In this document: positions 26,702 through 38,200 of the stretch, piece after piece
Position numbering within the stretch: position 1 is the first letter of the stretch
Layout of the letters: each line of letters begins with the position of its first letter
Assembly (NCBI GenBank): GCA_963711635.1
Contig: CAVQEZ010000013.1
Location: 100,200-164,199 of the forward strand
Origin: CADEED01 sp963711635
GTDB taxonomy: Bacteria; Pseudomonadota; Gammaproteobacteria; Steroidobacterales; Steroidobacteraceae
DNA: 64,000 nt
Direction of reading: 5' to 3'
Position numbers and translations under genes: made by a program
Notes under the pieces: model-generated
Told to the model about the DNA's origin: nothing
Databases searched by the model: none
What the model saw: the letters and a program-made list of their open reading frames with translations, nothing else

Positions 26702-29134
26702 ATGTCACCGACTACGAAAAGTTAGGCGCGTTCTACCTGGGTCGTGAGTTCGACCCGGCCGCGAACGCGCTCAAGGACGACCTCGTCCTCTACGACTCGA
26801 AGGACCTGACCACGCACGCGGTGTGCGTGGGCATGACGGGCTCGGGCAAGACCGGCCTGTGCCTGTCGCTGCTCGAAGAGGCCGCCATCGACGGCGTGCC
26901 GGCGATCTGCATCGACCCCAAGGGCGATCTCGGCAACCTGCTGCTGACGTTTCCGAATCTCGCGCCCGCGGATTTCGAGCCGTGGGTCGACGCCGGCGAC
27001 GCCGCGCGCAAGGGCGTGAGCGCCGCGCGAGCTCGCCGCGAAGACCGCCGAGACCTGGAAGAACGGACTCGCCGAATGGGGCCAGGCGCCGGAGCGCATC
27101 GCGCAAGCTGCGCGCCGCGGCCGACGTGGCTATCTACACGCCCGGCGCCGAGACCGGGCTGCCGCTGTCGGTGCTGCGTTCGTTCGCGCCGCCCGGTCGC
27201 CGCGAGCTGCTGGCCGACGCGGGCGCACTGCGCGACCGCGTCGGCTCGGTGGTGTCGGGCCTGCTGAGCCTGCTCGGCATCGAGGCGGATCCCATCGGCT
27301 CGCGCGAGCACATCCTGCTCGCGAACATCCTCGAAGGCGCCTGGCGCGCAGGGACTGTCGCTCGACATGACCGGCCTTGATCCAGGCCGTGCAGAAGCCG
27401 GCCTTCGACAAGCTCGGCGCCTTCGATCTCGAGACTTTCTTCCCGGCGAAGGATCGCCTCAAGCTCGCGATGCAGCTGAACAACCTCATCGCCTCGCCCG
27501 GCTTCGCCACCTGGATGAGTGGCGAGCCGCTCGATGCGCAGCGCCTGCTGTTCACGGCCGAGGGCAAGCCGCGCATCTCCATCATCTCGATCGCGCATCT
27601 CAACGATGCCGAGCGCATGTTCATCGTGACGCTGGTGCTCAACGAAGTTGATCGCGTGGATGCGCGCCCAGTCGGGCACCTCGTCGCCTGCGCGCCATCT
27701 TCTACATGGACGAGATCTTCGGCTACTTCCCGCCGACCGCGAATCCGCCTTCCAAGCCGCCCATGCTCACGCTGCTGAAGCAGGCGCGCGCGTTCGGGCT
27801 CGGCTGCGTGCTCGCCACGCAGAATCCCGTCGATCTCGACTACAAGGGGCTCTCCAACTGCGGCACCTGGTTCATCGGCCGCCTGCAGACCGAGCGCGAC
27901 AAGCTGCGCGTGATCGAAGGATTGAAGTCCGCGCTGGCCGGCGGCGAGTGACGGCGCGGATCTCGAAGCGCTGATGTCGAACCTGACGCAACGCGTGTTC
28001 CTGATGCGCAACGTGCACGAAGACGCGCCGGTGCTCATGAAGACGCGCTGGGCGTTGTCATACCTGCGCGGGCCGCTGACCGGTCCCGAAATCGCGCGCG
28101 CCATGGCGACGCGCAAGACGGTCATTGCCGGTTCGAGCGCCGGCCGCCGCCGGCCGCCGCGGCCGCACCGGCCGCGAGCGTCCCGACCCGCCGGTGGGCG
28201 CCGGAATCGCCGAATATTTCCTCGACCGCCACGAAGGGCAGCGGGCCCGGTTCTCTACAAGCCCATGGTCGCCGGCTTCGCCAAGCTGCATTTCGTCGAT
28301 GCGAAGCTCGCGCTGGATGAATGGCAGACTGCCGGATGGCTGGCGCCCTTCGACGACGGCGGCGGCAATGCCTCCTGGGAGGACGCGACCAGCGATGCGC
28401 GCTTGAAGTCGCGCCTGACGCAACGCACCGCCGGAAGGCGCGGAATACGCCGAGATTGCCCGGCAGCGCACTGCGCGCCGCCAGTTATTCCGGCTGGGCA
28501 AAGACCCTGCAGGCGCATCTCTACGAAACTGCGCGTGCGACGTGTCGTGGTCTGCGAGACCTTCAAGGCTGGCGTCGCAGCCGGGCGAGTCCGAAGGCGA
28601 TTTTCGCGCGCGCCTGGCGCTGGCGGCGCGCGAGAAGCGCGACGCCGCGGTGGCCGAGCTGCGCAAGCAAGTGGCAGGCCAAACTGCTGCAGCTCTCCGA
28701 CCAGATCCGCCGCGCCGAAGACCGGCACGAGCGCGAGAAGAGCCAGCTCTCGCAGCAGAAGATGCAGACCGCCGTGACCATCGGCAGCTCGATCCTCGGC
28801 GCGTTGCTGGGGCGCAAGGCGATCTCCGCGACCAATGTCGGCCGCGTCGGGACCGCCGCGCGCTCGGCCACGCGCATCGGCCGCGAGTCGCGAGGACGTC
28901 GACGCGCGCCGAGGAAAGCCTCGAAGTGCTGCAGCCAGCGACTCGCGGACACGCAGCGCGAAGTCGAAGCCGAGGTCGCGCGGCTCGAAACCACGCTGGA
29001 TGCCTTCCACGCATGGCGCTGCGCCGGTCGAAGTGCCGGCGCGCAAATCCGATATCGCCGTCGGCGAAGTCGCGCTGGTGTGGGCGCCGTGGCGCAAGGG
29101 CGCCGACGGTTTCCCGGCGCCCGCTTACGAGTGA
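26702..29134 (+). CDS. HerA/DUF87-like ATP-binding protein (many frameshifts)
   Basis: About 810 residues after repair. The N-terminus DYEKLGAFYLGREFDPA leads to a Walker A VGMTGSGKTGLCLSLLEE and a DPKGDLGNLLL segment, as in HerA/FtsK-type hexameric ATPases. Later pieces include FYMDEIFGYFPPTANPPSK (Walker B-like FYMDEIF), LATQNPVDLDYKGLSN, FIGRLQTERDKLRVIEGL and a coiled-coil-rich C-terminal part (HEREKSQLSQQKMQTAVT, then GSSILGALLGRK), ending VPARKSDIAVGEVALVWAPW. At least seven frame changes occur, around 27050, 27365, 27690, 27955, 28200, 28550 and 28950. The exact start is unsure; an ATG follows directly on the RidA stop. It is likely a DNA or protein-translocating ATPase of unknown role. 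Confidence 0.75.
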
Positions 29135-29148
29135 CACGAGGTCGAGCC

Positions 29149-29538
29149 ATGAAAGAACTCATCGACATGTTGACCGAGCGCGCTCGGCGTGAAAGCGCAA
29201 CCAGGCCGAAGGCGGCGCGGCGGTGCTGTTCAAGGCCGCCAAGGACAAGCTCGGCGCAACGGAATTCGCCAAGTTGCTGGGAGCGTTCCCGGCCTGTCCG
29301 ATCTCATGAAGAAGGCGCCGGCCGCCGGCGGTGGCGGCCTCGGCGGGTTGTTAGGCGGCATCGCCGGCGCCATGGGTGGCAATGCCGCGCTGATCAGCGA
29401 CGATTGTCGGCGGCTTCGGCAAGCTCGGCCTCGACCACCGACGACGCCAAGAAGTTCGTGCCGGTGATGCTCGACTTCCTGCGCACGAAGGTCGGCCCGG
29501 ACGTCGTGTCCAAACTCGAGAAGACCCTGCGCGCCTGA
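29149..29538 (+). CDS. DUF2780-like small protein (frameshifted)
   Basis: About 130 residues after repair: MKELIDMLTERA, then LFKAAKDKLGATEFAKLLG, a Gly-rich run GGGGLGGLLGGIAGAMGG, and a C-terminal VPVMLDFLRTKVGPDVVSKL. The layout of helices around a Gly-rich hinge resembles the DUF2780 (VcgC/VcgE) family; function unknown. Frames change near 29195, 29280 and 29405. It starts 15 bases after the ATPase gene and 12 bases before yajQ, so the three are probably co-transcribed. Confidence 0.6.
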   Translation: MKELIDMLTERARRESATRPKAARRCCSRPPRTSSAQRNSPSCWERSRPVRSHEEGAGRRRWRPRRVVRRHRRRHGWQCRADQRRLSAASASSASTTDDAKKFVPVMLDFLRTKVGPDVVSKLEKTLRA

Positions 29539-29550
29539 GATTCCGAGACC

Positions 29551-30044
29551 ATGCCTTCATTCGATGCCGTATCCGAGCTCGACACGCACGAGCTCACCAA
29601 TGCCGTGGACCAGGCGAACCGCGAGCTGCTCGCAGCGTTTCGACTTCAAGGACACGGGCGCCTCCTTCGAGCTCAAGGAAAAGGAACATGACCGTGAGCC
29701 TGAAGGCGCCGGCGGAGTTCCAGCTCAAGCAGATGGTCGACATCCTCACGCAGCGGCTGGGCAAACGCGGCATCGAGGCGCGTTGCATGGAGAAGAAGGA
29801 CCCGGTGACGCAATCTCGCCGAGGCGCGCCAGGACATCGTGCTGCGCCATGGCATCGACCAGGAAACCGGCAAGAAACTGCAGAAGATGGTAAAGGAATC
29901 AAAGCTCAAGGTGCAGGCGCAGATCCAGGGCGACAAGTTGCGCGTCACCGGCAAGTCAGCGCGACGACCTGCAGGCGGCGATGGCGCTGCTGCGCAAGGC
30001 GGAGCGTCGACCGTCCGCTGCAGTTCAACAACTTCCGCGACTAG
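29551..30044 (+). CDS. yajQ: YajQ-family (DUF520) nucleotide-binding protein (frameshifted)
   Basis: About 163 residues after repair. It begins MPSFDAVSELDTHELTNAVD; FDFKDTGASFELKEKE, VSLKAPAEFQLKQMVDILTQ, KLQKMVKESKLKVQAQIQGD, LRVTGKS, and the C-terminal PLQFNNFRD are diagnostic of YajQ. Members bind cyclic di-GMP in Xanthomonas and act in virulence control; in other bacteria they bind GTP or tRNA. Frames change near 29635, 29690, 29815 and 29960. Its stop abuts the stop of the convergent oxygenase gene with no gap. Confidence 0.88.
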
Positions 30045-30600
30045 TCAGCTGGCGCGCAGCTTGATCGCGAAGGTGTAGCGTCCCACCGGGCAATTGCGGT
30101 TCGGCGGCTTGCCGGCATGGCGGATGGCGCCATCGAACAGCAGCAGGCGCGCCGGCCGCGGACTCACGGCCAGCTGCGCGTCGCCGTCTTCGGTGTAGAA
30201 CAAGGTCTCGCCGCCCCACTCGTGGTCCCATTTCTCGCACAGGTACCAGAGCGCGGTGAGCTCGCGCGCCGCGGCGACCGCATCCACGTGCGTGAGCAGC
30301 ATGTCGCCGAAGGACGCGTAGTTGGTGTACACGCGATACGGCAGGAAACGTTCGCCGGGGCGCACGGCGGCGACGGCCGCTTCGGTGGCCGGCCACAGAC
30401 GAAGCGCGCGGCAGGTTCTGCAGCGGCATCTCGCACACCCAGTGGCGGAACTCCGCCTCCGGCCGCGCGCTTTCCGTGCGCGTGAACGAAGCCTGCGAGA
30501 TGGCCGCGAAGTAGCGCGCGGATTCCTCGACCGGCACCAGTCCGTCGAATACGAACACGTCCCGGCCCGAAACCGTCGCGGTCCGCGTGGGTGTGCTCAC
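30045..30600 (-). CDS. 2OG-Fe(II) dioxygenase of the prolyl-hydroxylase type (frameshifted)
   Basis: About 184 residues, starting at a GTG at 30600 (protein begins VSTPTRTATVSGRDVFVFDG) whose codon overlaps the stop of the first halogenase gene. The iron ligands are seen as LLTHVDAV (His-x-Asp) and AIRHAGKPP (distal His); the 2-oxoglutarate Arg is in VGRYTFAIKL. YTNYASFGDML and GGETLFYTEDG are typical of the family. One frame change lies near 30400. Translational coupling with the halogenases suggests it acts on the same pathway or target. Substrate unknown. Confidence 0.8.
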
Positions 30601-32126
30601 GCCATCCTCTTCTTCGAGCTCGTCCGAGGCGCAATTGCGCGCGAATCCAGTCGTCGTGCAGCGGGTATGAGCGCACGCGCTTTTCGACATCACCGCTCAT
30701 CAGCGCGAAGCGGCGCGCGAGCTCGGTGTCCGAAGGAATGTCCGCGAACGGGTGATAACTGCGCGGCCGCAGGCCCTGTCCGTCGAAGACGGAGAACCAG
30801 CTCGCTTCCCTGAAGAGCACACCGGGATCGATGATGATGTTGCCGGATCGCTCGAACATCTCCCAGCGCAGCTTCAGCGAGTCCGGCTTTGCGATCGCGC
30901 GGCAATGTCGCCAGAACGGCGTGTCGTCGCGCTCGGTGGCCGTGTAATGCAGCACCAGGAAATCGCGGATTTCCTCGAGCTCGTTGCGCGCCATGCAGTT
31001 GAATTTGTCGATCGTGGACTGATCGAAGCCGTCGCCGGGAAACATGAACAGGAAGCGGGCGATCATCGCCTGGATCAGGTGAATGCTGGTGGACTCCAGC
31101 GGCTCGAGAAAGCCGCTCGCGAGTCCGATCGCCACCACGTTCTTCTTCCACACTTCCTTGCGCCGCCCGGCGACGAAACGCAGCGGTCGCGGCGCCGCCT
31201 GCGCCGCGCCATCGAGGCGGCCCAGCAGCAGATTCGCCGCCTCATCGTCACCGAGGAACTGGCTGCAGTACACATAGCCGTTGCCGGTGCGGTGCTGCAG
31301 CGGAATGCGCCATTGCCAGCCGGCCTCGCGCGACGGTCGATCGCGTGTAGGGCGTCGTCGCGGCGACGCGCTCGCAGGGCACGGCCAAGGCGCGGTCGCA
31401 GGGCAGCCACTGGCTCCAGTCTTCGTAACCCGGCGTGCAAGGTCTGCTCGATCAGCAGCCCGCGAAAACCCGAGCAGTCGATGAACAGATCGCCCGCGAC
31501 CACGCGTCCGTCAGCCAGTTTTATGGACTCGATGAAGCCGTCTTCGCCGCTCTGCTGGACGTGCACCACCTTGCCTTCGAGGCGCTTCACGCCATCCGCT
31601 TCGGCCATGCGGCGCAGAAATAGCGGCGTAGAGCCCGGCATCGAAATGATACGCATAGGCCATGTCCGGCAGAGGCAGCCGGTCGTCGGGCCGGGTTTTT
31701 CCGAAGCGTCCCATCCGGCAGGCCATGATGTGCATGTTGAACACATCGGGCGACATGCGTCCCACCCTGCGCGCGGTGGCGCAGCCAGAAATGGTGGAAA
31801 TAGATGCCGTGCATCTGCACGCCGAAATGGCCGAAGGGATGGATGTACGAGTGTCCGGGCCGGGTCCAGTCCACGAACTCGATGCCGAGCTTGATGCTGG
31901 CCTGCGTGGCGCGCATGAATTCGTTCTCGTCGATCTTCATGGTCCGGTTGAAGTCGCCGATCGGCGGAATCGTGGCTTCACCCACGCCCACGGTGCCGAT
32001 CTCATCGGACTCGATGAGCTCGATGTCATAGGGCACACCCTGCGACATCCGCGCGAACGCGGCCGCGGCCATCCAGCCGGCGGTGCCGCCGCCGACGATC
32101 ACGATTTTTCGAACTTTGCGCTGCAT
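30597..32126 (-). CDS. flavin-dependent tryptophan-halogenase-family protein 1 (frameshifted)
   Basis: About 510 residues after repair. N-terminal FAD motif IVIVGGGTAGWMAAAAFARM; GVGEATIPPIGDFNRTM; the lysine counterpart of the catalytic Lys in QASIKLGIEFVDW; DLFIDCSGFRGLLIEQ; the halogenase hallmark WQWRIPLQ (WxWxIP); and C-terminal NVVAIGLASGFLEPLESTSIHLIQ. These are the key features of FADH2-dependent halogenases, which make HOCl/HOBr and pass it to the catalytic Lys. Frames change at least four times. The stop overlaps the GTG of the oxygenase gene (after one base correction near 30640). True substrate is not shown; members beside TonB receptors need not act on free tryptophan. Confidence 0.85.
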
Positions 32127-32133
32127 CTGGTCC

Positions 32134-33645
32134 TCAAGCCCCGGCACGCGGTTTCGATGAAGCCTGGTGACGCACGAAGTCGATGTGGCGCGGCATGGAC
32201 TCGGCAACCTGCTGGACATGCGTGCGCAGGGCGTTCACCTCGTACGACGAGACCTTTTCGAGACGCAGGCGGATCTGCAGTTCGATGGCCTCCGGCCGGC
32301 AGCCGCTGCCGAGGAGCAGCCAGGCCCAGTCGGTTTCCTCGAAGCTCTCATGGTCGAGCAGATTGATGCGGCCACTGGCGGCATAGAGATCGAGCTTGTC
32401 CGCAAGGCAGCGCAGGCGCCGGGCACCGCACGGGTCGCCTCCCAGAACTCGCCCGACCGCGGCGGACCGGCGCGGTAGTGAGCCAGCGTGAAGTCGCGCA
32501 GTGCGTCGGCATGTTCGCCCATCAGGCGGTTGTATTCGGCGGCTTCGATGGCGCTGTCGAGCGTCAGCGGGAACAGCTCGATCGAACGTCCCGAGTCCGA
32601 TTTGCGCGATGTGCAGGCGCGGCGCCCGCCAACGGCTCGAGCTCGACGGCGGAGTCCCCGAGCGCCACGCAATTGCGCTGCCAGAACTTTCGGCGGCGGC
32701 CGGCTGAAAACTTCGTGAGCACGGGATCGGAGCGCAGCGCCGGCGCGATGGCCTGCAGCGCCGCGCGCGCCTTCGCGTCGTCCGTGAATCGGCTGCGAGA
32801 ACACATGGCCCACCATGGTTGCCTGCGCGAGCGGGGCCCGCCAGGACCATCCTTCCGGCGCCGCCATGGTCTGCGTCACGGGCGCGGGATCAGCCACGGC
32901 GGGCCCGATCCCCGACCACATGCGATCACAGGGCAGCCACGCCGACCAGTCTTCGCGATCGCCGGGCATCGCTGGACCGATCAGGCACGCCTGCGGACCC
33001 GAGCAATCGATGAAGAAATCGGCGCTGACCGTGCGTGCCGTCGGTGAGTCGCAGCGCCTGGATGTCGCCGGTCTCGAGCCGCAGCACTGCGGCGAACGGC
33101 GCCGACGCCTCGCGGACGCCGAGGGCCAGCGCATGCGCGCGCAGGTAACGCGCGTAGGCCTGCTCTTCGAGATGGAACCCGTACGTGAAACTCGCCGTGA
33201 GCGCGCGCCCTTTGCCCATGGGACGCGCGAACCTGCCGAGTCGCGCGGCCGCGCCGGCCACGGAAAATGCCTCGGGCATGCTGGCCCGGCCCGCGAGCGA
33301 TTCGCTCTGCAGGAATTTGTAGAACGGCGCGCCGCCAAGCTCGGCGCCGATCTCGCCGTGCGCATGCAGGTAGCGGCTGCCCGCGCCCTGCCAGTCCAGG
33401 TGCTCGGTCGCGAGCTTGTAGGTGGCGCCGGTCTGCTGCACGAAGTGCGGTTCCGCGATGCCGAGCAGCGCGTGCATGCCACGCTGCGAAGGCACGGTCC
33501 AGCGCCCCACGGGTACGTCGGTGCCTGGGACGTCGACGACGAGCACTGCTGGCGGGCGCTGGCGATGGGCGCGCAACAGCGCGGCCGCGCTGATCCAGGC
33601 AATGGGTCCCGACCCCGCGACGATGATGCTGCGAATCTCGCTCAC
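32134..33645 (-). CDS. divergent tryptophan-halogenase-family protein 2 (frameshifted)
   Basis: About 503 residues after repair, from a GTG at 33645 (VSEIRSIIVAGSGPIAWISA). The FAD motif is altered to GSGPIAW instead of GGGTAGW, and the WxWxIP hallmark is WSWRAP. The catalytic-Lys region survives in part (TGATYKLATEHLDW), as do FFIDCSGPQACLIG and a degenerate C-terminal VALGDSAVELEPLAG. The C-terminal extension ends PRHIDFVRHQASSKPRAGA. Frames change near 33030, 32790, 32590 and 32400. Loss of the IP motif suggests a changed reaction, perhaps a monooxygenase or a partner subunit (inference). The start overlaps the stop of halogenase 3; it ends 7 bases before halogenase 1. Confidence 0.75.
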
Positions 33646-35199
33646 GCGCGCACTCCGGCACGACCGCTGACCGGTTCGGCCGGGCAGTACTGCCGCAGAA
33701 AGTCTTCGTGCGCGGGCATGCGTCCCAACGCCAGGACGATCTTCTCGCGCACGCGGGTCAGCGTGCTCGCGCGCCTCCGCCGGATCCTGCGCGTCGGCGC
33801 GCCGGTCGTATCCGCGCGGCATGATGCGTTGCCCGAAATACACCGCGAGCCAGCTGGGCTCCAGGAACAGGCCGTCCTTGTAGGTGACCACGCGCGCACG
33901 GGTGCGGAACAGCTCCATCTTGTGCGCCAGGCTGTCGGGAATGCGCATCGTGCGGCAGTAGTTCCAGATCGGCGCGTCGTCACGCTCGGTGGCGTGGTAG
34001 TGCAGGATCAGGAAATCGCGCACGCGGTCGTATTCCATCTCGATCCAGCGGTTGTATGCCTCGACCATGCGCGGGTCGAATTGGCCAGTGGCCACGGCCT
34101 TCTCGGTCAGGTAATCGATGAGCGTCGTGATGGCGATCTGGATCAGGTGGATGCTGGTGGACTCCAGCGGCTCCAGGAATCCGCCGGAGAGCCCGATGGC
34201 CACGACGTTGCGGTTCCAGGTCTTGCGGCGACGGCCCGCCGTGAAGCGCAGCGAAGCGCGGATCGGCCAGCGCCTTGCCGTCGAGGCGCGACAGCAGCTT
34301 CGGCGCCGCTTCGTCGTCGCTGATGAAATTGCTGCTGTAGACGTAGCCATTGCCCATGCGGTGCTGCAGCGGGATGCGCCATTGCCAGCCGGCTTCGCGC
34401 GCCGTGGCGCGCGTGTAGGGCGTCAGCGGGCCCGACGTTCTCGCAGGGCACGGCCACGGCGCGATCGCAGGGCAGCCAACTGCGTCCATTCGTCGTAGCC
34501 GGTCTTCAGCGCCTGCTCGATGAGCAGGCCGCGGAATCCCGAGCAGTCGATGAACAGGTCGCCCGTGATCACCGCGCCGTCTGCCAGCGTCACCGACTCG
34601 ATCCAGCCGTCCTCGCCGCGCAGCTTGACGTCGACGATCTTGCCGTCGGTGCGCTGCACGCCGCGCTGCTCCGCGAAGCCGCGCAGGTAGCGCGCGTACA
34701 GCGAGGCATCGAACTGGAAGGCGTAGCCGAACGTCGACAGGACCGAGCGTCGGGATCCTCGGCAGGCAAGCGCGAACGGTTGCCGCACGCGAGGCGACGA
34801 TGGGCAGCGAGTAGCTCTCCGAGTCGGCGTCGTGATCGCCGGCTAGGCTGCTGGCGCAGCCAGTAGTGATGGAACGGAACGCCCGCCATGCGCGAGCCGT
34901 AGGCGCCGAACGGATGGATGTAGCTGTCGCCGAGCCGCGCCCAGTCGACGAACTCGATGCCGAGCTTGAACGTGGCCTGGGTCTTGGCCATGAGCTCGCG
35001 CTCATCGATGCCGATGCGGCGATTGAAGAAGCGGATGTGCGGCAGCGTCGCCTCGCCCACGCCGACGATGCCGATCTCGCTGGATTCGATGAGCCGGACT
35101 GCCGGTGCGCCGGCTCTGAACACGGAGGCGAATGCCGGCGGCGGTCATCCAGCCGGCGGTGCCGCCGCCGACGATGACGATCCTGAGCGGTGAAGTCAC
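33642..35199 (-). CDS. flavin-dependent tryptophan-halogenase-family protein 3 (frameshifted)
   Basis: About 519 residues after repair. It begins MTSPLRIVIVGGGTAGWMTA; ESSEIGIVGVGEATLPHIRF; catalytic-Lys region QATFKLGIEFVDWARLGD; GDLFIDCSGFRGLLIEQALK; WQWRIPLQHRMGNGYVYSS (WxWxIP present); NVVAIGLSGGFLEPLESTSI; and GQRIMPRGYD near the end. It is closely related to halogenase 1 in these motifs. At least six frame changes occur. First halogenase gene after the TonB receptor, from which it is separated by a strong hairpin. Confidence 0.85.
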
Positions 35200-35233
35200 G
35201 GGCGCGAACTCTCCTGGGACCGGCTAAAGAAAA

Positions 35234-35262
35234 GGGCGCGCCGTATGGTATACGGCGCGCCC
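35234..35262 (-). terminator. intrinsic terminator downstream of the TonB receptor gene
   Basis: A perfect 13-base stem (GGGCGCGCCGTAT / ATACGGCGCGCCC) with a 3-base loop, followed on the minus strand by TTTTCTTT. It sits 22 bases after the receptor stop and 35 bases before the first halogenase start. It should reduce or stop read-through from receptor to halogenases, giving a stepped expression ratio. Confidence 0.85.
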
Positions 35263-35283
35263 GATTAGCGTCAGAAACGCGAT

Positions 35284-38200
35284 TTACTGGAAGCGATAGC
35301 GAACGCCCAATTGCAAGCGCAGGTCGTTCGTGAACCACGAACGCGGCAGCATCAGGCCATCGGCAGTCACCTGCTGCAGCAACACCGTTTCCTCTTCGGT
35401 CAGGTTCTGCGCATCGAGGAAGATGTCCCAGCTGTCGCTTGGCTTGAAGTGGACCGAGGCGTCGAGCTGGCCGTAGGCGTCCTGCCAGATCGGCAGCTTG
35501 ATGCAGCAGTCCGCCTGGCTGATCAGGTATTCATCGCGCCAGTTGTAGGCCAGGCGTGCCGAGAACTTCTGCTTCTCGTACATCAGCACCAGGTTGTAGG
35601 TCTTGTCGGAGAAGCCTTCCAGCGGCAGATCCGTGAAGGTGATCAGCGCGATCCTGGTTGGTGCTGCCATCACCCGAGACGGTGGTCAGGCTGGAGTTGC
35701 TCACGCCCTTGTTGTCGACGTACGTGAAGTTGGCCTGGACACCCAAGCCATTCCACGGCTCGGGCAGCGCGATCGAAGAACGTCTGGTACGCCACTTCGA
35801 AGCCCTCGACGCTTCGCGCCGTCGGCATTGATCGGGCTGCGTCACGTTGACCGTGCGCGTCACGCCGTTGATTCGTGAACTCCTGCGTCGTACGAACGCT
35901 CGTACGATGTAGTCGTTGAACTTCTTGTGGAACATCGCCGCCGTGAACGAACCAGCGCTCGAGAAGTACCACTCGTAGGTCAGGTCGAGCTGGTCCGCCG
36001 TGGTCGGCTTGAGCGCTCGGATTGCCCGTGTCCGCCGTGTAACGCGGCGTGTAGGCACCGGTGCAGCTGGTGCAATCGCCCGGAATCGGTCCAGGTGACC
36101 GTGCCGTCGGCGCAGATCGGCCGTCATCCGCCTCGATGGTGTAGTAGAACTTGTACAGACCCATGTCCGGCGCGCGACAGCGCCCGCGAGGCCGCGAAGC
36201 GCACGAACTGGTCGTCGGTGAGGCCGAAGCGCAGGTTGAAGCTGGGCAGCCAGTTCGTGTGCTTCGCCACCGTCCGAGTCCGCATACGAGCCGGCCGTTC
36301 ATGAACGTCAGATCGTCGGGCGTGATCACAGCGTGCGCGGGTGCGCGTTGCCGTTCGCGCGCCTGGCCCGGCGGCGCAGTGAAGCGCGGGAACTGAACGC
36401 CGCCCGGCCGAGACACGTCGGTCGTCACGTAGCGCACGCCGACGTTGCCGCGAACGCTGATGTTGCCGATCTTGGTGTCGTCGCCGCCGAACTTCAACAT
36501 GACGTACGCGGCGCGCGTGTCTTCGGTGACATCATGCATGTTCGACCGGGCAGTAACAGCGCCGTTCGGACTGCTCGGATCGGCGCAGTCGTCGCGATCG
36601 GCCAGCGCGACCCAGCTATTGCTGCGGCCGTTGCCGTACAGCGTCGCTGCGTGGCCTGGTAGTTGTCCACGATGTCGAAGCGCGGATGCAGGAACGTGCC
36701 GCCGGCGAACACGCCGCCACCGACCAGGTTGGAGCCCAGGTCCTGTGGCGCTGTAAGTGTCCTGCCAATAGCCCTGGTTGAGGAAGAACGGCTACGTCGT
36801 TCTGCACGCCCCAGAGCGGCTGCACCGCGCCCCAGTTGTAGGTGGACCAGTTGATGTCCTGTTCGCGATCGGCCGTGCGTACGCCGACGCGCAGCGAATC
36901 GAGCCCAGCCGCTCGCATCGAGCTGGATGTCCGCGTCGAGGCGCACGGCGAGCTCGTCGCCCTTGCTGTCTTCGGCGTGTTCCATCTCCCATTCGTGGAA
37001 GTAGTTCTGCGGATCGGCGAAGCCGCCGGCCGTGAAGCCGTAACCCGTCGGGGCGTCAGAACTGAACTTCGGCTTGCCGCCGCTAGATGTCGAGCATCGA
37101 GGTTGGCGAACGTCTTGTTGTTCGAGCTGTTGTCGAAGTTGACGACGTCGGAATCGATCTACTGCACGTCGAAGTTGAGGCCGAGCGCTCGTTGACGTCC
37201 CAGCGCAGGTTCAGCGACAGGTCTTCGGTGAGTGTTGGTCTGTCTCGACGAGCGCGTATCGGCGCCGAGGCCCGCGCCACGCGTGTTCGGGCAGGGCCAT
37301 CCACGCCGTTGCAGGCGATTGCCGCCCCACGTGTAGCAGGCCCAGTCCGGGCTGCCGTATTGCGCCGCTCAGGGTCTAGCGCGAAGCCATTCGGATGCGC
37401 CATCGTCGGGTTGTTGATCGGCCCGCCCAGCCGTCAGCCACGTCGTTGATGATGCCGCGCATGAACACACCGCGGCTGTCGAACTCGTACGGCGGCGTGC
37501 CGGCGGCGGGCGCGCGAGAATTGCGTGTCTGAGCACCAGGTCCTGCGGCCGTCTGCGAGTTGCCGATGCCGGCGCGTCAGCGAATACTCTTCCCAGTTGT
37601 TCTCGTATTCGGAACGGTTGTACTGCAACGTGGCCAGCAGCGAATCTTCGGGGCTGCGCCACTGCGCGGCGAACGAGGCGCCCTTGCGCGTGCGGTCGTA
37701 GGTGTTGTTGCGGATGTCGACGCCGCCCGGGATCCACTTGGTGCCGCCGCCATAGGCCGCGACATCCGTCGGCGCTGAAGAAGCGCAGCGAGCTGCACGC
37801 CCTGCGATTCGGTGACGACCTGCGGAGTAAGCGGCGTTGGCCATGAGGCCGAATTCGCCGATGCCGGTATCCCAGCGATTGCTGAGCAGCACCGAGCCGG
37901 CGGGCTTGGCTTCCTCGGCGAGGTCGCCGTAGCCCAGTTCGGCCGAGAACGCGCGCCACGAAGCCTTCGGAATCGAAGGGCACGTGCGTGCGCAGGTTGA
38001 CCGTGCCGGCGATGCCGCCTTCGATCATGTCGGCGGTGGAGTTTTTGTACGTGTCGACGCCCGCCATGAGCTCGGGCGAGACGTCACCGAACGACAGGCC
38101 GCGCGAGCTGTTCGCGTTGAAGCTGTCGCGGCCGTTGAACTCGCTGCGCACCTGCGGCAGACCGCGGATGATGACGCCCGAGGGCTCGGCCGAGAAGTGC

